This document shows positions 1-6,906 of a DNA stretch of 16,461 nucleotides, in pieces (the first letter of the stretch is position 1; each line of letters starts with the position of its first letter). Source of the stretch: DATDEW01 sp046590205 (GTDB taxonomy: Bacteria; Bacteroidota; Ignavibacteria; Palsa-1295); the NCBI GenBank assembly GCA_046590205.1, contig JBKJTT010000012.1:1-16461 (forward strand), written 5' to 3'. The position numbers and the translations under genes are program-made. The notes beneath the pieces are model-generated. The model was not told the DNA's origin and made no database searches. It worked only from the letters and a program-made list of their open reading frames with translations.

Positions 1-34
1 CCATGGGCACCCTCCGATTCTTGCAATCATTTCC

Positions 35-42
35 TACTTTTG
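35..42 (+). promoter_or_regulatory. Putative -7 promoter element (TAnnTTTG) for the T9SS-sorted protein gene
   Basis: TACTTTTG matches the Bacteroidota -7 consensus TAnnTTTG. It ends 16 nt before the ATG at 59, giving a short leader of about a dozen nucleotides. No TTTG lies at the usual 19-21 nt upstream; the window starts too close to judge this fully. The assignment rests on the motif and its position only. Confidence 0.35.
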
Positions 43-58
43 GGAAGTTTATTTATCC

Positions 59-1099
59 ATGCGAAATATCATTCTTTTTCTGGTTCTCTGTGCCGCGCCG
101 TTAGTTGCGTTTGGGCAAAGTAAATATATTGAGGGTATCTCATTTGATCAATCAACCGGACGCACAACAATTCCGGGTTGGAGTGGTGATGCACCGCAAT
201 GCGGAGAGAGTTATGACTTTGGCACACACTATGGCAACCAATTCTCCCAGTCAATTGAGTCTGATTCTCTTGACTCACTACTACAATATTGTGGCTACCT
301 CGAAGATAGAGGAAGTCGTAATAGAGTAAGTGAGTGGTGGGAACGCGCAAATGATACACTAAGGCTTTTTATTGAGCAATGTGCCTATTTGGATTGGTCT
401 TATCATTCCTTTAGTGACATTAGCGATGTTGTAGAAAAAAATAAAAAGTTAGACCCAGAACAAAAGTGGGTTGAACTTCGCGAATGGTTAAAGAAGGTAT
501 TGTATTATAACCCTGATACTAACTATTATTGTGCTGATGTTGAAGTCATTCTAGTTACTTCTGGGTACTTTGAAGGTCGTGGATATGATGTCTTAGGGTT
601 CGCGGCTATCTTGAAGTATATTCACGAAAGTAAGAAATGCCTTAGCAATTTCATATTTGGCGAGGATTTTGATAAGATTTATAACCAAACAATTATAGAC
701 GCGTATGGCTACTGGCGTGATACTGTGAAAGACTCAATAGCTACACCTTTTGATACTACTCTTCCTACTCTCGAAGACCTCGACTTAACAATCCTTCGCG
801 GACCAAATCAAGGTGCTGTATCTGCCACCCACGAACCCCGCCTCGGTGAGCTAATTGCAACTCGGAATCCGTTTGCGGATGTGTTGGAGTTGAAGTATCG
901 GCTTGCTAAGAGCGGGATGGTGCGGATAGATGTCTTTGATCTGCTCGGTAGGTCGGTGTATTCCGAAGGGCAAGGATATAAGCAGGATGGGGAGCATATC
1001 CTGTCACTGCAATCGAAGTCGTGGAGTTCGGGAAGCTATTATGTGCGGCTATCAACCCCGAGTGGGGAAGTCAAGACTGTGAAGGTGGTGAAGGAGTAG
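59..1099 (+). CDS. Secreted protein of unknown function with T9SS type A C-terminal sorting domain
   Basis: A 346-residue protein with a clear signal peptide: residues 1-20 have a hydrophobic core and end AFGQ. The last ~84 residues (about 263-346) are a type IX secretion sorting domain, with the NPF start, a GMVRIDVFDLLGRSVYS strand region, SGSYYVRLS and a basic tail ending VKVVKE. In this family the domain directs export through the T9SS outer-membrane channel and is removed or anchored at the surface. The middle (about 21-255) holds several cysteines and many aromatic and acidic residues but no enzyme motif I recognise, so function is unknown. Base composition shifts inside the gene: hand-counted 60-base lines give about 35-40% G+C in the middle part and about 52% over the sorting domain. 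The ATG at 59 precedes the signal peptide directly. No Shine-Dalgarno is seen. Confidence 0.85.
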   Translation: MRNIILFLVLCAAPLVAFGQSKYIEGISFDQSTGRTTIPGWSGDAPQCGESYDFGTHYGNQFSQSIESDSLDSLLQYCGYLEDRGSRNRVSEWWERANDTLRLFIEQCAYLDWSYHSFSDISDVVEKNKKLDPEQKWVELREWLKKVLYYNPDTNYYCADVEVILVTSGYFEGRGYDVLGFAAILKYIHESKKCLSNFIFGEDFDKIYNQTIIDAYGYWRDTVKDSIATPFDTTLPTLEDLDLTILRGPNQGAVSATHEPRLGELIATRNPFADVLELKYRLAKSGMVRIDVFDLLGRSVYSEGQGYKQDGEHILSLQSKSWSSGSYYVRLSTPSGEVKTVKVVKE

Positions 1100-1109
1100 T
1101 AGATTCTAC

Positions 1110-1199
1110 CCTCATCCCCAGCCCTTCTCCCTGCAAGGGAGAAGGGGGCAAGAGTTGCCACCCCCTAACCCCCTCCACATTCGTGGAGGGGGGATGAGA
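1110..1199. repeat. Nested inverted-repeat (MITE/REP-like) element
   Basis: Two GC-rich hairpins sit inside an outer inverted repeat. Hairpin 1 has a perfect 11-bp stem (1122-1132 with 1136-1146, loop GCA). Hairpin 2 has a perfect 10-bp stem (1169-1178 with 1183-1192, loop ATTC). The outer arms CTCATCCCC (1111-1119) and GGGGATGAG (1190-1198) are exact reverse complements. C-runs on one side and G-runs on the other resemble short palindromic repeats dispersed in many environmental bacterial genomes. The element fills most of the gap between the T9SS protein gene and rpmH. It may also slow transcription leaving the upstream gene, but neither hairpin has a T-tract. Confidence 0.75.
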
Positions 1200-1291
1200 G
1201 GGAAATTTACTCGGAATTTGTTGATAAACTGAACTTTTCGGGGGTGTCTGGGTGTTTTGTGCGTCCTTAAATTGTATAGGAAGAAAGAATC

Positions 1292-1444
1292 ATGAAGCGT
1301 ACTTATCAGCCCAGCCGACGCAAACGCGCAAATAAACACGGATTCCGTGCTCGTATGGCTACCGCCAACGGACGCCGCGTCTTGGCAGCACGCCGCGCAA
1401 AAGGACGTCATAAATTGACGACAAGCGACGAACAGCGCGGGTAA
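1292..1444 (+). CDS. rpmH: 50S ribosomal protein L34
   Basis: A 50-residue, very basic protein beginning MKRTYQPSRRKRANKHGFR, with the internal RMAT..GRRVLAARRAKGRHKL pattern that defines bacterial L34. It is a small component of the large ribosomal subunit and binds 23S rRNA. Length is normal (44-50 residues in most bacteria). A purine-rich AGGAAGAAAG about 5 nt before the ATG could act as a ribosome-binding site. It is followed by rnpA, as in most bacteria, but a strong intrinsic terminator separates the two here. dnaA, a common upstream neighbour, is absent; a T9SS-sorted protein gene and a palindromic repeat lie there instead. Confidence 0.97.
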   Translation: MKRTYQPSRRKRANKHGFRARMATANGRRVLAARRAKGRHKLTTSDEQRG

Positions 1445-1480
1445 GCCGTACTCTCGTTCTCGTAATTAGACATTTTATTG

Positions 1481-1518
1481 GAGCATCTCGGCTAACGCCG
1501 AGATGCTCTTTGTTTTTT
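1481..1518 (+). terminator. Strong Rho-independent terminator after rpmH
   Basis: A perfect 12-bp stem (1481-1492 with 1497-1508, loop TAAC) is followed at once by TTTGTTTTTT (1509-1518). It lies 37 nt after the rpmH stop and ends 5 nt before the chosen rnpA start at 1524. It should stop most transcription from rpmH, leaving rnpA dependent on read-through or on its own promoter. Confidence 0.9.
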
Positions 1519-1523
1519 ACAAG

Positions 1524-1940
1524 ATGAATTCCAAGGTACATACCGCCCCACTTCGCTTAGTGCGCGATATTGACGAGCTTTTCAAGGAAGGTCGTTCGCT
1601 CGGTCGTGCCGGGAAGGATACGTCGGTTGTATCGGGGAAATATTTGTTGCGCGAGCTTCCCGAAGCGAACGCTCCGGCAATACTCTTCCTCTACCATGCC
1701 CCGAAGAAATTCATCAAGCCCGCTCATGAGCGCAACAAGCTCAAACGCTGGATGCGCGAGGCAGTTAGGATATCGGAAGAAATGAACGCTATCAAAGATA
1801 CGCTTCACGAAAAGAACATGCAACTACTCCTCCTACTCCGCATCACAACTCCACCAAGTGCGAAGTGTAATTGGGCGCATATTACTGCAGATGTTCAGAA
1901 AATGTCTTCTCTTCTAAGTACGAAGGTTACTTCAAGATAA
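1524..1940 (+). CDS. rnpA: Ribonuclease P protein component
   Basis: The RnpA signature RNKLKRWMRE is at residues 70-79 of this 138-residue protein, preceded by the KKFIKPAHE segment; the family usually reads RN.(L/V)KR..RE. RnpA binds the catalytic RNase P RNA and helps remove 5' leaders from pre-tRNAs. I start at the ATG at 1524. The in-frame ATG at 1503 lies inside the terminator stem and would put MLFVFYK, encoded by terminator sequence, at the N-terminus. The N-terminal half is divergent, as is common for RnpA, and the length is near the usual 110-140 residues. No clear Shine-Dalgarno precedes either start. The 3' end overlaps the convergent lipoprotein gene by 14 nt. Confidence 0.88.
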   Translation: MNSKVHTAPLRLVRDIDELFKEGRSLGRAGKDTSVVSGKYLLRELPEANAPAILFLYHAPKKFIKPAHERNKLKRWMREAVRISEEMNAIKDTLHEKNMQLLLLLRITTPPSAKCNWAHITADVQKMSSLLSTKVTSR

Positions 1941-2874
1941 ATGACTTAACTTCTGATGGGTATCGACCTATCGTTGTATAATAACGTTTGAGAAAGGAAT
2001 CGCTAAGATGTATATTATGGTTTTCCGATTTAAACTCTGTACCAAAGCCATCTCTTGATGATGCATGTTGGAATGGACGAGCGTATGCAACTACATAGAG
2101 AGTAGTACCTTTTGTAAAAGCTGATTCCTTTAAGAGATTTAGTTCTTGTCCATAAAGGCGGAACATATACTTTGTTCCGATTATAGTAAAGGCATTGTCC
2201 CGATAATCTCCGCAACCTCTACTCATAATCCATGTACCTGAATCCGATGAAACATCAGGTGATGTGCTAAAGAATAATACGACGTTGCTATAGTATACAG
2301 GAAATCCGTTTTCATTGATGATACTGCCTTCGATGGTAAGCTGAGAGTCACCAACATTAATAGTATCTCTATGTAGTGTGCCGAAGTCTATTGTATCTCC
2401 GTGAGGTCCGATTACAACATCTTTGTGATACGTATGAACGTAGGTAGTATCACTGTAATACACAGAATCAATGCTTGCTTTCAATGGTGATAGCGGTACT
2501 ATTTCAACCCAAAATGTAGCATAGTCAGTATGATGTAAATCATCAGCGTTATGGAAATTGTAATTTAGATTTTTTTCAGTAGAACGCTGCACTCCAAATC
2601 CGTCTTTATAAAAGTAAAACGTGTGTTTATCAAAAGGTATATTAGGAAGCTCAAAGTATCCTGTTGAGTCAGTATATGTTTGTAAGTTCGTCCCTTCAAC
2701 AGTTACGAGTACTCCTCTGCTGTCGTCTGCTTGCCTGTAATTTCCACCAGTCGTATCCATAAGATGCGCAATGCCAGAAGCACTATATGTTTTTTCCGCT
2801 TGAGGTTCAACGGCACAAGAGCAAATCAAGCATGATAGCCCGAGCAATACAGGGAAAAGTTTACTTATCGTCAT
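1927..2874 (-). CDS. Putative lipoprotein with carboxypeptidase-regulatory-like domain
   Basis: A 315-residue protein whose first 20 residues form a short basic start, a hydrophobic core and a lipobox-like LICSC, giving lipidation at Cys20. Residues about 53-95 (GVLVTVEG...YTDSTGYFELPNIPFDKHTFYFYKDGFG) look like a carboxypeptidase regulatory-like (CarboxypepD_reg / transthyretin-like) beta-sandwich, common in Bacteroidota surface proteins. The rest is beta-rich and unrecognised. It is probably envelope-anchored; no enzymatic role is visible. It lies on the opposite strand between rnpA and yidD, genes normally adjacent, and is AT-rich in places (one hand-counted line near 2521 is about 27% G+C). 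This suggests it was inserted into an older gene cluster. No Shine-Dalgarno precedes the ATG. Confidence 0.75.
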   Translation of the reverse strand: MTISKLFPVLLGLSCLICSCAVEPQAEKTYSASGIAHLMDTTGGNYRQADDSRGVLVTVEGTNLQTYTDSTGYFELPNIPFDKHTFYFYKDGFGVQRSTEKNLNYNFHNADDLHHTDYATFWVEIVPLSPLKASIDSVYYSDTTYVHTYHKDVVIGPHGDTIDFGTLHRDTINVGDSQLTIEGSIINENGFPVYYSNVVLFFSTSPDVSSDSGTWIMSRGCGDYRDNAFTIIGTKYMFRLYGQELNLLKESAFTKGTTLYVVAYARPFQHASSRDGFGTEFKSENHNIHLSDSFLKRYYTTIGRYPSEVKSFILK

Positions 2875-2967
2875 AAAGTAATAATGCTATTTTCATGTCA
2901 GCAGTTACACAAGGAGGAAGAACACATTACATTTTTTACTGTTAGAGATACATAGGCAAGGTCAAAA

Positions 2968-3177
2968 ATGCGCAAGATATTCGTCTTTTTCATACGACTA
3001 TATCAACAGCTTATTTCTCCCTACTTGGGGAGTAATTGTCGTTTCCAGCCGACTTGTTCGCAGTATATGGCAGATGCAATAACGAAATACGGAGTATTCA
3101 AAGGGGTATGGATGGGGATAAAGCGTATCGGCAGATGCCACCCGATGCATCCGGGCGGATATGACCCGGTACCTTGA
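2968..3177 (+). CDS. yidD: Membrane protein insertion efficiency factor YidD
   Basis: A 69-residue protein matching the short YidD family over its whole length: an amphipathic N-terminus, IRLYQQLISPYLGSNCRFQPTCS, QYMADAITKYGVFKGVWMGIKRI, and the GRCHPMHPGGYDPVP ending. The conserved cysteines are at 24, 30 and 57. YidD is a peripheral inner-membrane protein that assists YidC-dependent insertion. The usual order is rpmH-rnpA-yidD-yidC. Here a lipoprotein gene separates it from rnpA, and yidC does not follow. A possible -7-like TACATTTT lies at 2928-2935 (one mismatch to TAnnTTTG). No strong Shine-Dalgarno is visible. Confidence 0.95.
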   Translation: MRKIFVFFIRLYQQLISPYLGSNCRFQPTCSQYMADAITKYGVFKGVWMGIKRIGRCHPMHPGGYDPVP

Positions 3178-3298
3178 GGTTATTGTTATTGTTGACATTG
3201 TAAACAACATCACCCTCAAACGAAGAGTCATTGTAACTGTGAAGGGTGAAGGGGATTTCTTCTGTGAACAAGTAGGTTTAATAGATAGGAGCAATATC

Positions 3299-3502
3299 AT
3301 GCAGTACTATAATTATACTATTGTTATCGAACCCGACGAGGATGCCTTCCATGCATATGTCCCTGCCCTTCGCGGTTGTCATAGCTGCGGCGATACATAC
3401 CAAGAAGCAAAAGATAATATCAAAGAAGCGATAGAGTTGTATCTGGAGTCTTTATTTACAAATTCCGCATCACGAGTTCCATTTCGGATTCTTGCTCGAT
3501 GA
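3299..3502 (+). CDS. HicB-like (UPF0150) antitoxin-family protein, no HicA partner seen
   Basis: From the ATG at 3299 this encodes 67 residues with the HicB N-terminal fold pattern: a first strand (YTIVIEPDEDAFHAYVPAL), then GCHSCGDTYQEAKDNIKEAIELYLESL. Conserved positions include P22, L24, G26, C27, G31-D32-T33, E36-A37, N40 and EAI 43-45. The reading frame is open back to 3161, but AGGAG at 3287-3291, 7 nt before 3299, and the homology boundary support the later start. HicB proteins usually neutralise a HicA mRNA interferase. Only about 120 nt separate it from yidD and ftsK follows on the other strand, so no adjacent HicA fits. It has no room for a C-terminal DNA-binding domain. Its last 47 nt overlap the 3' end of ftsK. 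Confidence 0.75.
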   Translation: MQYYNYTIVIEPDEDAFHAYVPALRGCHSCGDTYQEAKDNIKEAIELYLESLFTNSASRVPFRILAR

Positions 3503-6500
3503 GGACTTCTCTGCCTTTGGAACCGTCGCCGGAGCCAACGATGCCGTAGCGTTCGAGTTCATCGACGATACGCGCTGCGCGGGAGTAACCAATTTTTAAT
3601 CTGCGCTGGAGCATTGATGTTGATGCCTGCTGATGACGGAAGACCGTCCATGCCGCTTCATCAAATAGCTCATCGCGTTCGCCGTTATCACCTGCTCCGC
3701 CTGTGCCACCCTTTTGTTTGAGCGACGGCAGAGTCCAGGGGCGTGAATAACTTAACCCTTGTCCTTGCTGTGAAGATATTGCCTCAACAACTGCTTCTAC
3801 CTCATCAGTAGAAATATACGGCGCTTGCAAACGAATCGGCTTCGGAGTGCCGCTTGGCAAATACAACATATCACCATTACCAAGAAGCTGTTCTGCCCCC
3901 ATCGTATCAAGAATAGTACGCGAATCAACTTTCGTCGCTACTTGATATGCGATACGCGCCGGAAAGTTCGCTTTGATAACGCCGGTGATAACATCAACTG
4001 ACGGACGCTGGGTAGCAAGGATAAGATGGATACCAACGGCACGCGCCATTTGTGCCAGGCGGCATATCGGCTCTTCGATTTCGCGTGCTGCCGTTATCAT
4101 CAGGTCAGCAAGCTCATCAATGATGACAACGATGTATGGAAGATGATAATGCTGCTCTTCACTTGTCGAGCGAAGTTTGCCTTGCGCTACTTTTGAATTG
4201 TAATCCGCAAGCGAACGAACTGCCGCTTTTGCGAGGCGGTCATAGCGACGCTCCATCTCAACTTCCAATGCCTTTAATGCAAGCACTGCGAACTGCGGAG
4301 TAGTGATAATATCTTCACCAGCTTCAGGTGATACGATTAAGAAGTGACTACGAAGTGCTTTATAGAGCGATAGTTCGATCTTTTTCGGATCAACGATAAC
4401 GAACTTCACATCACGTGGGCTCTTTGCATATAATAGCGACGTGATGATGCCGTTGACTCCAACGGATTTACCGGAGCCCGTCGCACCTGCAATAAGCAAA
4501 TGCGGCATCTTCGAGAGATCATCTACATAGACATCCCCCGATATCGTCTTGCCAAGAGCGACAGGCAAGTTCATCTTCGAATTTGTGAATACAGGATTCT
4601 GCATCAGTGAACGCATCGTCACCATCTTCGGATTGTCGTTCGGTATCTCAATACCGATCGTTCCGCGACCAGGCATCGGCGCGATGATACGAATGCCTCT
4701 GGCTTTCATTGCAAGAGCAATATCATCGGTCAGGTTACCAACAGCAGAAACTTTCACACCTTCAGCAGGAGTGAATTCATAGAGCGTCACGACAGGACCG
4801 GGTGTAACGGTGATGTTCTCTATCTCTACGCCGAATGTTGCAAGCTTATCGCGAAGTAAACGACCCTTCGCAGTAAGCTCTTCGTTATCGGCTTCAACTT
4901 CATCTTCCGGTCTTGGTGGAGTAAGTATCTCAAGTGAAGGCGGATGATAATTCTTAAGCACTTCGTTGTAGGGATTCTCGGGCAAGAAAGAACGCTCGTC
5001 GGGAAAGAGTGTAGGTGAAGAAATGTCGCGGTCTCTGCGAATCTCTTTTGCTATCTCTTTGCTCGCGATCTGATGCTCGACAACTATACCTCTAAAGTCT
5101 TCATCAGCAGAATGCGGAAGAACTTCATTGCTTAAAACTTTCTCATCACCGATAGTAACGGTAGGAATATCTTCCTCTCCTACTGTTGGTGTTATTTTAC
5201 TCCCTATCGGAATAACAGGAGCAGTGTCAATAACTTCGAGCAATAGCGGTATCTCTACCGGCTTCGGAGTTATCTTCTCTTCTTCAAGATCAGTCGGAAG
5301 AATACGAACCGAGCGCGGTGCCGATGGAATGCCCGTTGCACCCGCAGAGAGCTTTGCCAGACGCGCAGCATTGCCATTGCCGAGCATTTCACCTTCCGTC
5401 TTAGAAAGACGATTAAGTACAGTTTTCGTATCAACGCTCTTCGGAGCCGGGCGGACTTTTAAGAAGGGTGCTTTGTCATCGGGTTTTGGTACAGATGAAT
5501 CACGGCGAATAGAAATGATGTCGCGGGCAGGGTTCATCTCATCGCTCTGTGCCGTAGATGTTGCAAGAGGTTCTTCTGTCTCTTGCAAAGCTGGTTGCGC
5601 GATAATAACTTCCGGTATTGTAGAAGTAATAGCAGCTGCTGTAACTACTTCTTCCGTCTTCTTTCCAAAAAAAGTTCTTTTCTCTTTTGTTGGGATGACT
5701 TCTTCTCTCGGTTCTTCGACTTCTTCTATTACTACTTGCTCTGCTTTGAGTGCACGTTTTGCTTCGCGTTTATCCCAGAACTCCGCAAGTTTCATGCGAA
5801 CAAGACCGAGCATCTTTTCCCACATCTCTTTGCCGCGCATGAAGGTGCGCTCGACATCAAGATCAACAGAGAAGACAAGCATCACGATAAAACTTGTTGC
5901 AAAGATGATAAGCGAACCGATAGAGCCGATAAGCCGCGTGAACGACTGACCCAAGAACTGCCCAACTGCTCCTGCCCACTCTCTTGGGATTTCAGGGAAA
6001 GCATTGATAAGCTGCATTGTGCCAACCGTTGCGGAGAAGAGAACCGCTGAGACGAGAATGAACGATGTAGCTATAGTAAGCTTACGACGCTGACGAGTGG
6101 TGAATTTAAAAAATGCTAATGACCATGCGCCAAGTAAGAGCGGGAAAATTATCGCTGCATACCCGATGGTCTTATTGATAAAGAAGTCCGCCATCATCGA
6201 GCCAATAAGCCCTAACCAGTTCTGAACAGTATCAGCATGAGCATTTACGACCGGATCACTTCGCGTAAAGACTGCCGGAAGGTCGCCCATGTTTGTCTCG
6301 GCTTGCGGAGCGTCGAGCGGTGAATAACTTATCACTGATAACGTGATAAGTATCGCACACATGATAAGCAACACCCCGAGTGTCTGTCGTTGCTTGACAG
6401 ATGTATCGGGCTTCTTTGCTTTCGCTTTTAACTCTAATGGTATCTGTTCGCCGGCTTCTTGTTTTGTGTAGCGGCGGCGGGCGCGGGGTTTCTTCGCCTG

Positions 6501-6800
6501 TTCATCTATCTCTTCTTCTTCAAAAGCATCAGCTTCGACTTGTTCGGAAAGTTCTTCGGAGAGGCGCTTGGGCATCTGACGCGCATTCCGTGTACGTCGC
6601 GGAGCAGCTTCGGTGCGTTCTACAGGTGGAATAGAAATTCGGCGTGAGCCGTTCGGCTCGGGGACGTTAAAATACTCGTCATCAAATTCTTCGGGTACGG
6701 CGTAGCCGTTTGGACTATCTAAGTCGTCCAAACGCCGCGAGCGAGATGCTCCACGAGCATTCACCTGCGTACTACCACCAAGATCGATTTCTTTTCGCAT
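3456..6800 (-). CDS. ftsK: DNA translocase FtsK
   Basis: A 1114-residue FtsK/SpoIIIE translocase that pumps DNA at the division septum and aids chromosome dimer resolution. Membrane segments lie near residues 140-158, 195-232 (probably two), 241-265 and 288-313. A charged, low-complexity linker runs to about 640. The motor follows: Walker A GATGSGKS at 772-779 (Lys778), Walker B VVIIDELADLM at 891-901 (Asp895, Glu896), and a conserved LATQRPSVDVITGVIKANFP block. The C-terminal winged-helix gamma domain (about 1045-1110, with LQRRLKIGYSRAARIVDELERYGIVG) would read polarity sequences and contact XerD. The N-terminal extension of about 135 charged residues before the first membrane segment is long compared with E. 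coli FtsK. A promoter-like element lies 58 nt upstream. The 3' end overlaps the HicB-like gene. Confidence 0.97.
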   Translation of the reverse strand: MRKEIDLGGSTQVNARGASRSRRLDDLDSPNGYAVPEEFDDEYFNVPEPNGSRRISIPPVERTEAAPRRTRNARQMPKRLSEELSEQVEADAFEEEEIDEQAKKPRARRRYTKQEAGEQIPLELKAKAKKPDTSVKQRQTLGVLLIMCAILITLSVISYSPLDAPQAETNMGDLPAVFTRSDPVVNAHADTVQNWLGLIGSMMADFFINKTIGYAAIIFPLLLGAWSLAFFKFTTRQRRKLTIATSFILVSAVLFSATVGTMQLINAFPEIPREWAGAVGQFLGQSFTRLIGSIGSLIIFATSFIVMLVFSVDLDVERTFMRGKEMWEKMLGLVRMKLAEFWDKREAKRALKAEQVVIEEVEEPREEVIPTKEKRTFFGKKTEEVVTAAAITSTIPEVIIAQPALQETEEPLATSTAQSDEMNPARDIISIRRDSSVPKPDDKAPFLKVRPAPKSVDTKTVLNRLSKTEGEMLGNGNAARLAKLSAGATGIPSAPRSVRILPTDLEEEKITPKPVEIPLLLEVIDTAPVIPIGSKITPTVGEEDIPTVTIGDEKVLSNEVLPHSADEDFRGIVVEHQIASKEIAKEIRRDRDISSPTLFPDERSFLPENPYNEVLKNYHPPSLEILTPPRPEDEVEADNEELTAKGRLLRDKLATFGVEIENITVTPGPVVTLYEFTPAEGVKVSAVGNLTDDIALAMKARGIRIIAPMPGRGTIGIEIPNDNPKMVTMRSLMQNPVFTNSKMNLPVALGKTISGDVYVDDLSKMPHLLIAGATGSGKSVGVNGIITSLLYAKSPRDVKFVIVDPKKIELSLYKALRSHFLIVSPEAGEDIITTPQFAVLALKALEVEMERRYDRLAKAAVRSLADYNSKVAQGKLRSTSEEQHYHLPYIVVIIDELADLMITAAREIEEPICRLAQMARAVGIHLILATQRPSVDVITGVIKANFPARIAYQVATKVDSRTILDTMGAEQLLGNGDMLYLPSGTPKPIRLQAPYISTDEVEAVVEAISSQQGQGLSYSRPWTLPSLKQKGGTGGAGDNGERDELFDEAAWTVFRHQQASTSMLQRRLKIGYSRAARIVDELERYGIVGSGDGSKGREVLIEQESEMELVMRNL

Positions 6801-6858
6801 ACCCCAGCCCGGTTAAGAGAAATAATAGGCATACCCCACTTTATGGGACAATTCCCCA

Positions 6859-6866
6859 CAAATATA
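6859..6866 (-). promoter_or_regulatory. Putative -7 promoter element for ftsK
   Basis: On the minus strand this reads TATATTTG, an exact match to TAnnTTTG. It lies 58 nt before the ftsK ATG, giving a leader of about 50 nt. It is in the 106-bp divergent gap shared with the kinase gene. No TTTG is seen at the standard upstream spacing. Confidence 0.45.
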
Positions 6867-6894
6867 ACTCTAAAATTTGTTACTCGGTTCTCTG

Positions 6895-6902
6895 TATTTT
6901 TG
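6895..6902 (+). promoter_or_regulatory. Putative -7 promoter element for the P-loop kinase gene, predicting a leaderless mRNA
   Basis: TATTTTTG matches TAnnTTTG and ends exactly 4 nt before the ATG at 6907. If transcription starts at the usual distance, the mRNA begins at or next to the A of ATG. TTTG at 6876-6879 lies 15 nt upstream, shorter than the 19-21 nt of the Bacteroides consensus. Confidence 0.5.
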
Positions 6903-6906
6903 TGAC

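Noticed and set aside
1112..1411. Minus-strand frame of 99 residues across the first palindrome and rpmH
   Set aside because: It is the reverse of L34 and of the repeat, with no homology or start signal.
3189..3207. TTGTT...AACAA inverted repeat upstream of hicB as an operator
   Set aside because: Only 5-bp AT-rich arms with a 9-nt gap; this arises easily by chance.
3161..3298. N-terminal extension of the HicB-like frame starting at 3161
   Set aside because: The start lies inside yidD, the added residues do not fit the family, and an AGGAG site stands 7 nt before the ATG at 3299.
5128..5949. Plus-strand open frame of 273 residues antisense to ftsK
   Set aside because: It is Ser/Ile-rich, has no family motif or ribosome-binding site, and lies opposite the low-complexity FtsK linker, whose codon use produces long antisense frames.
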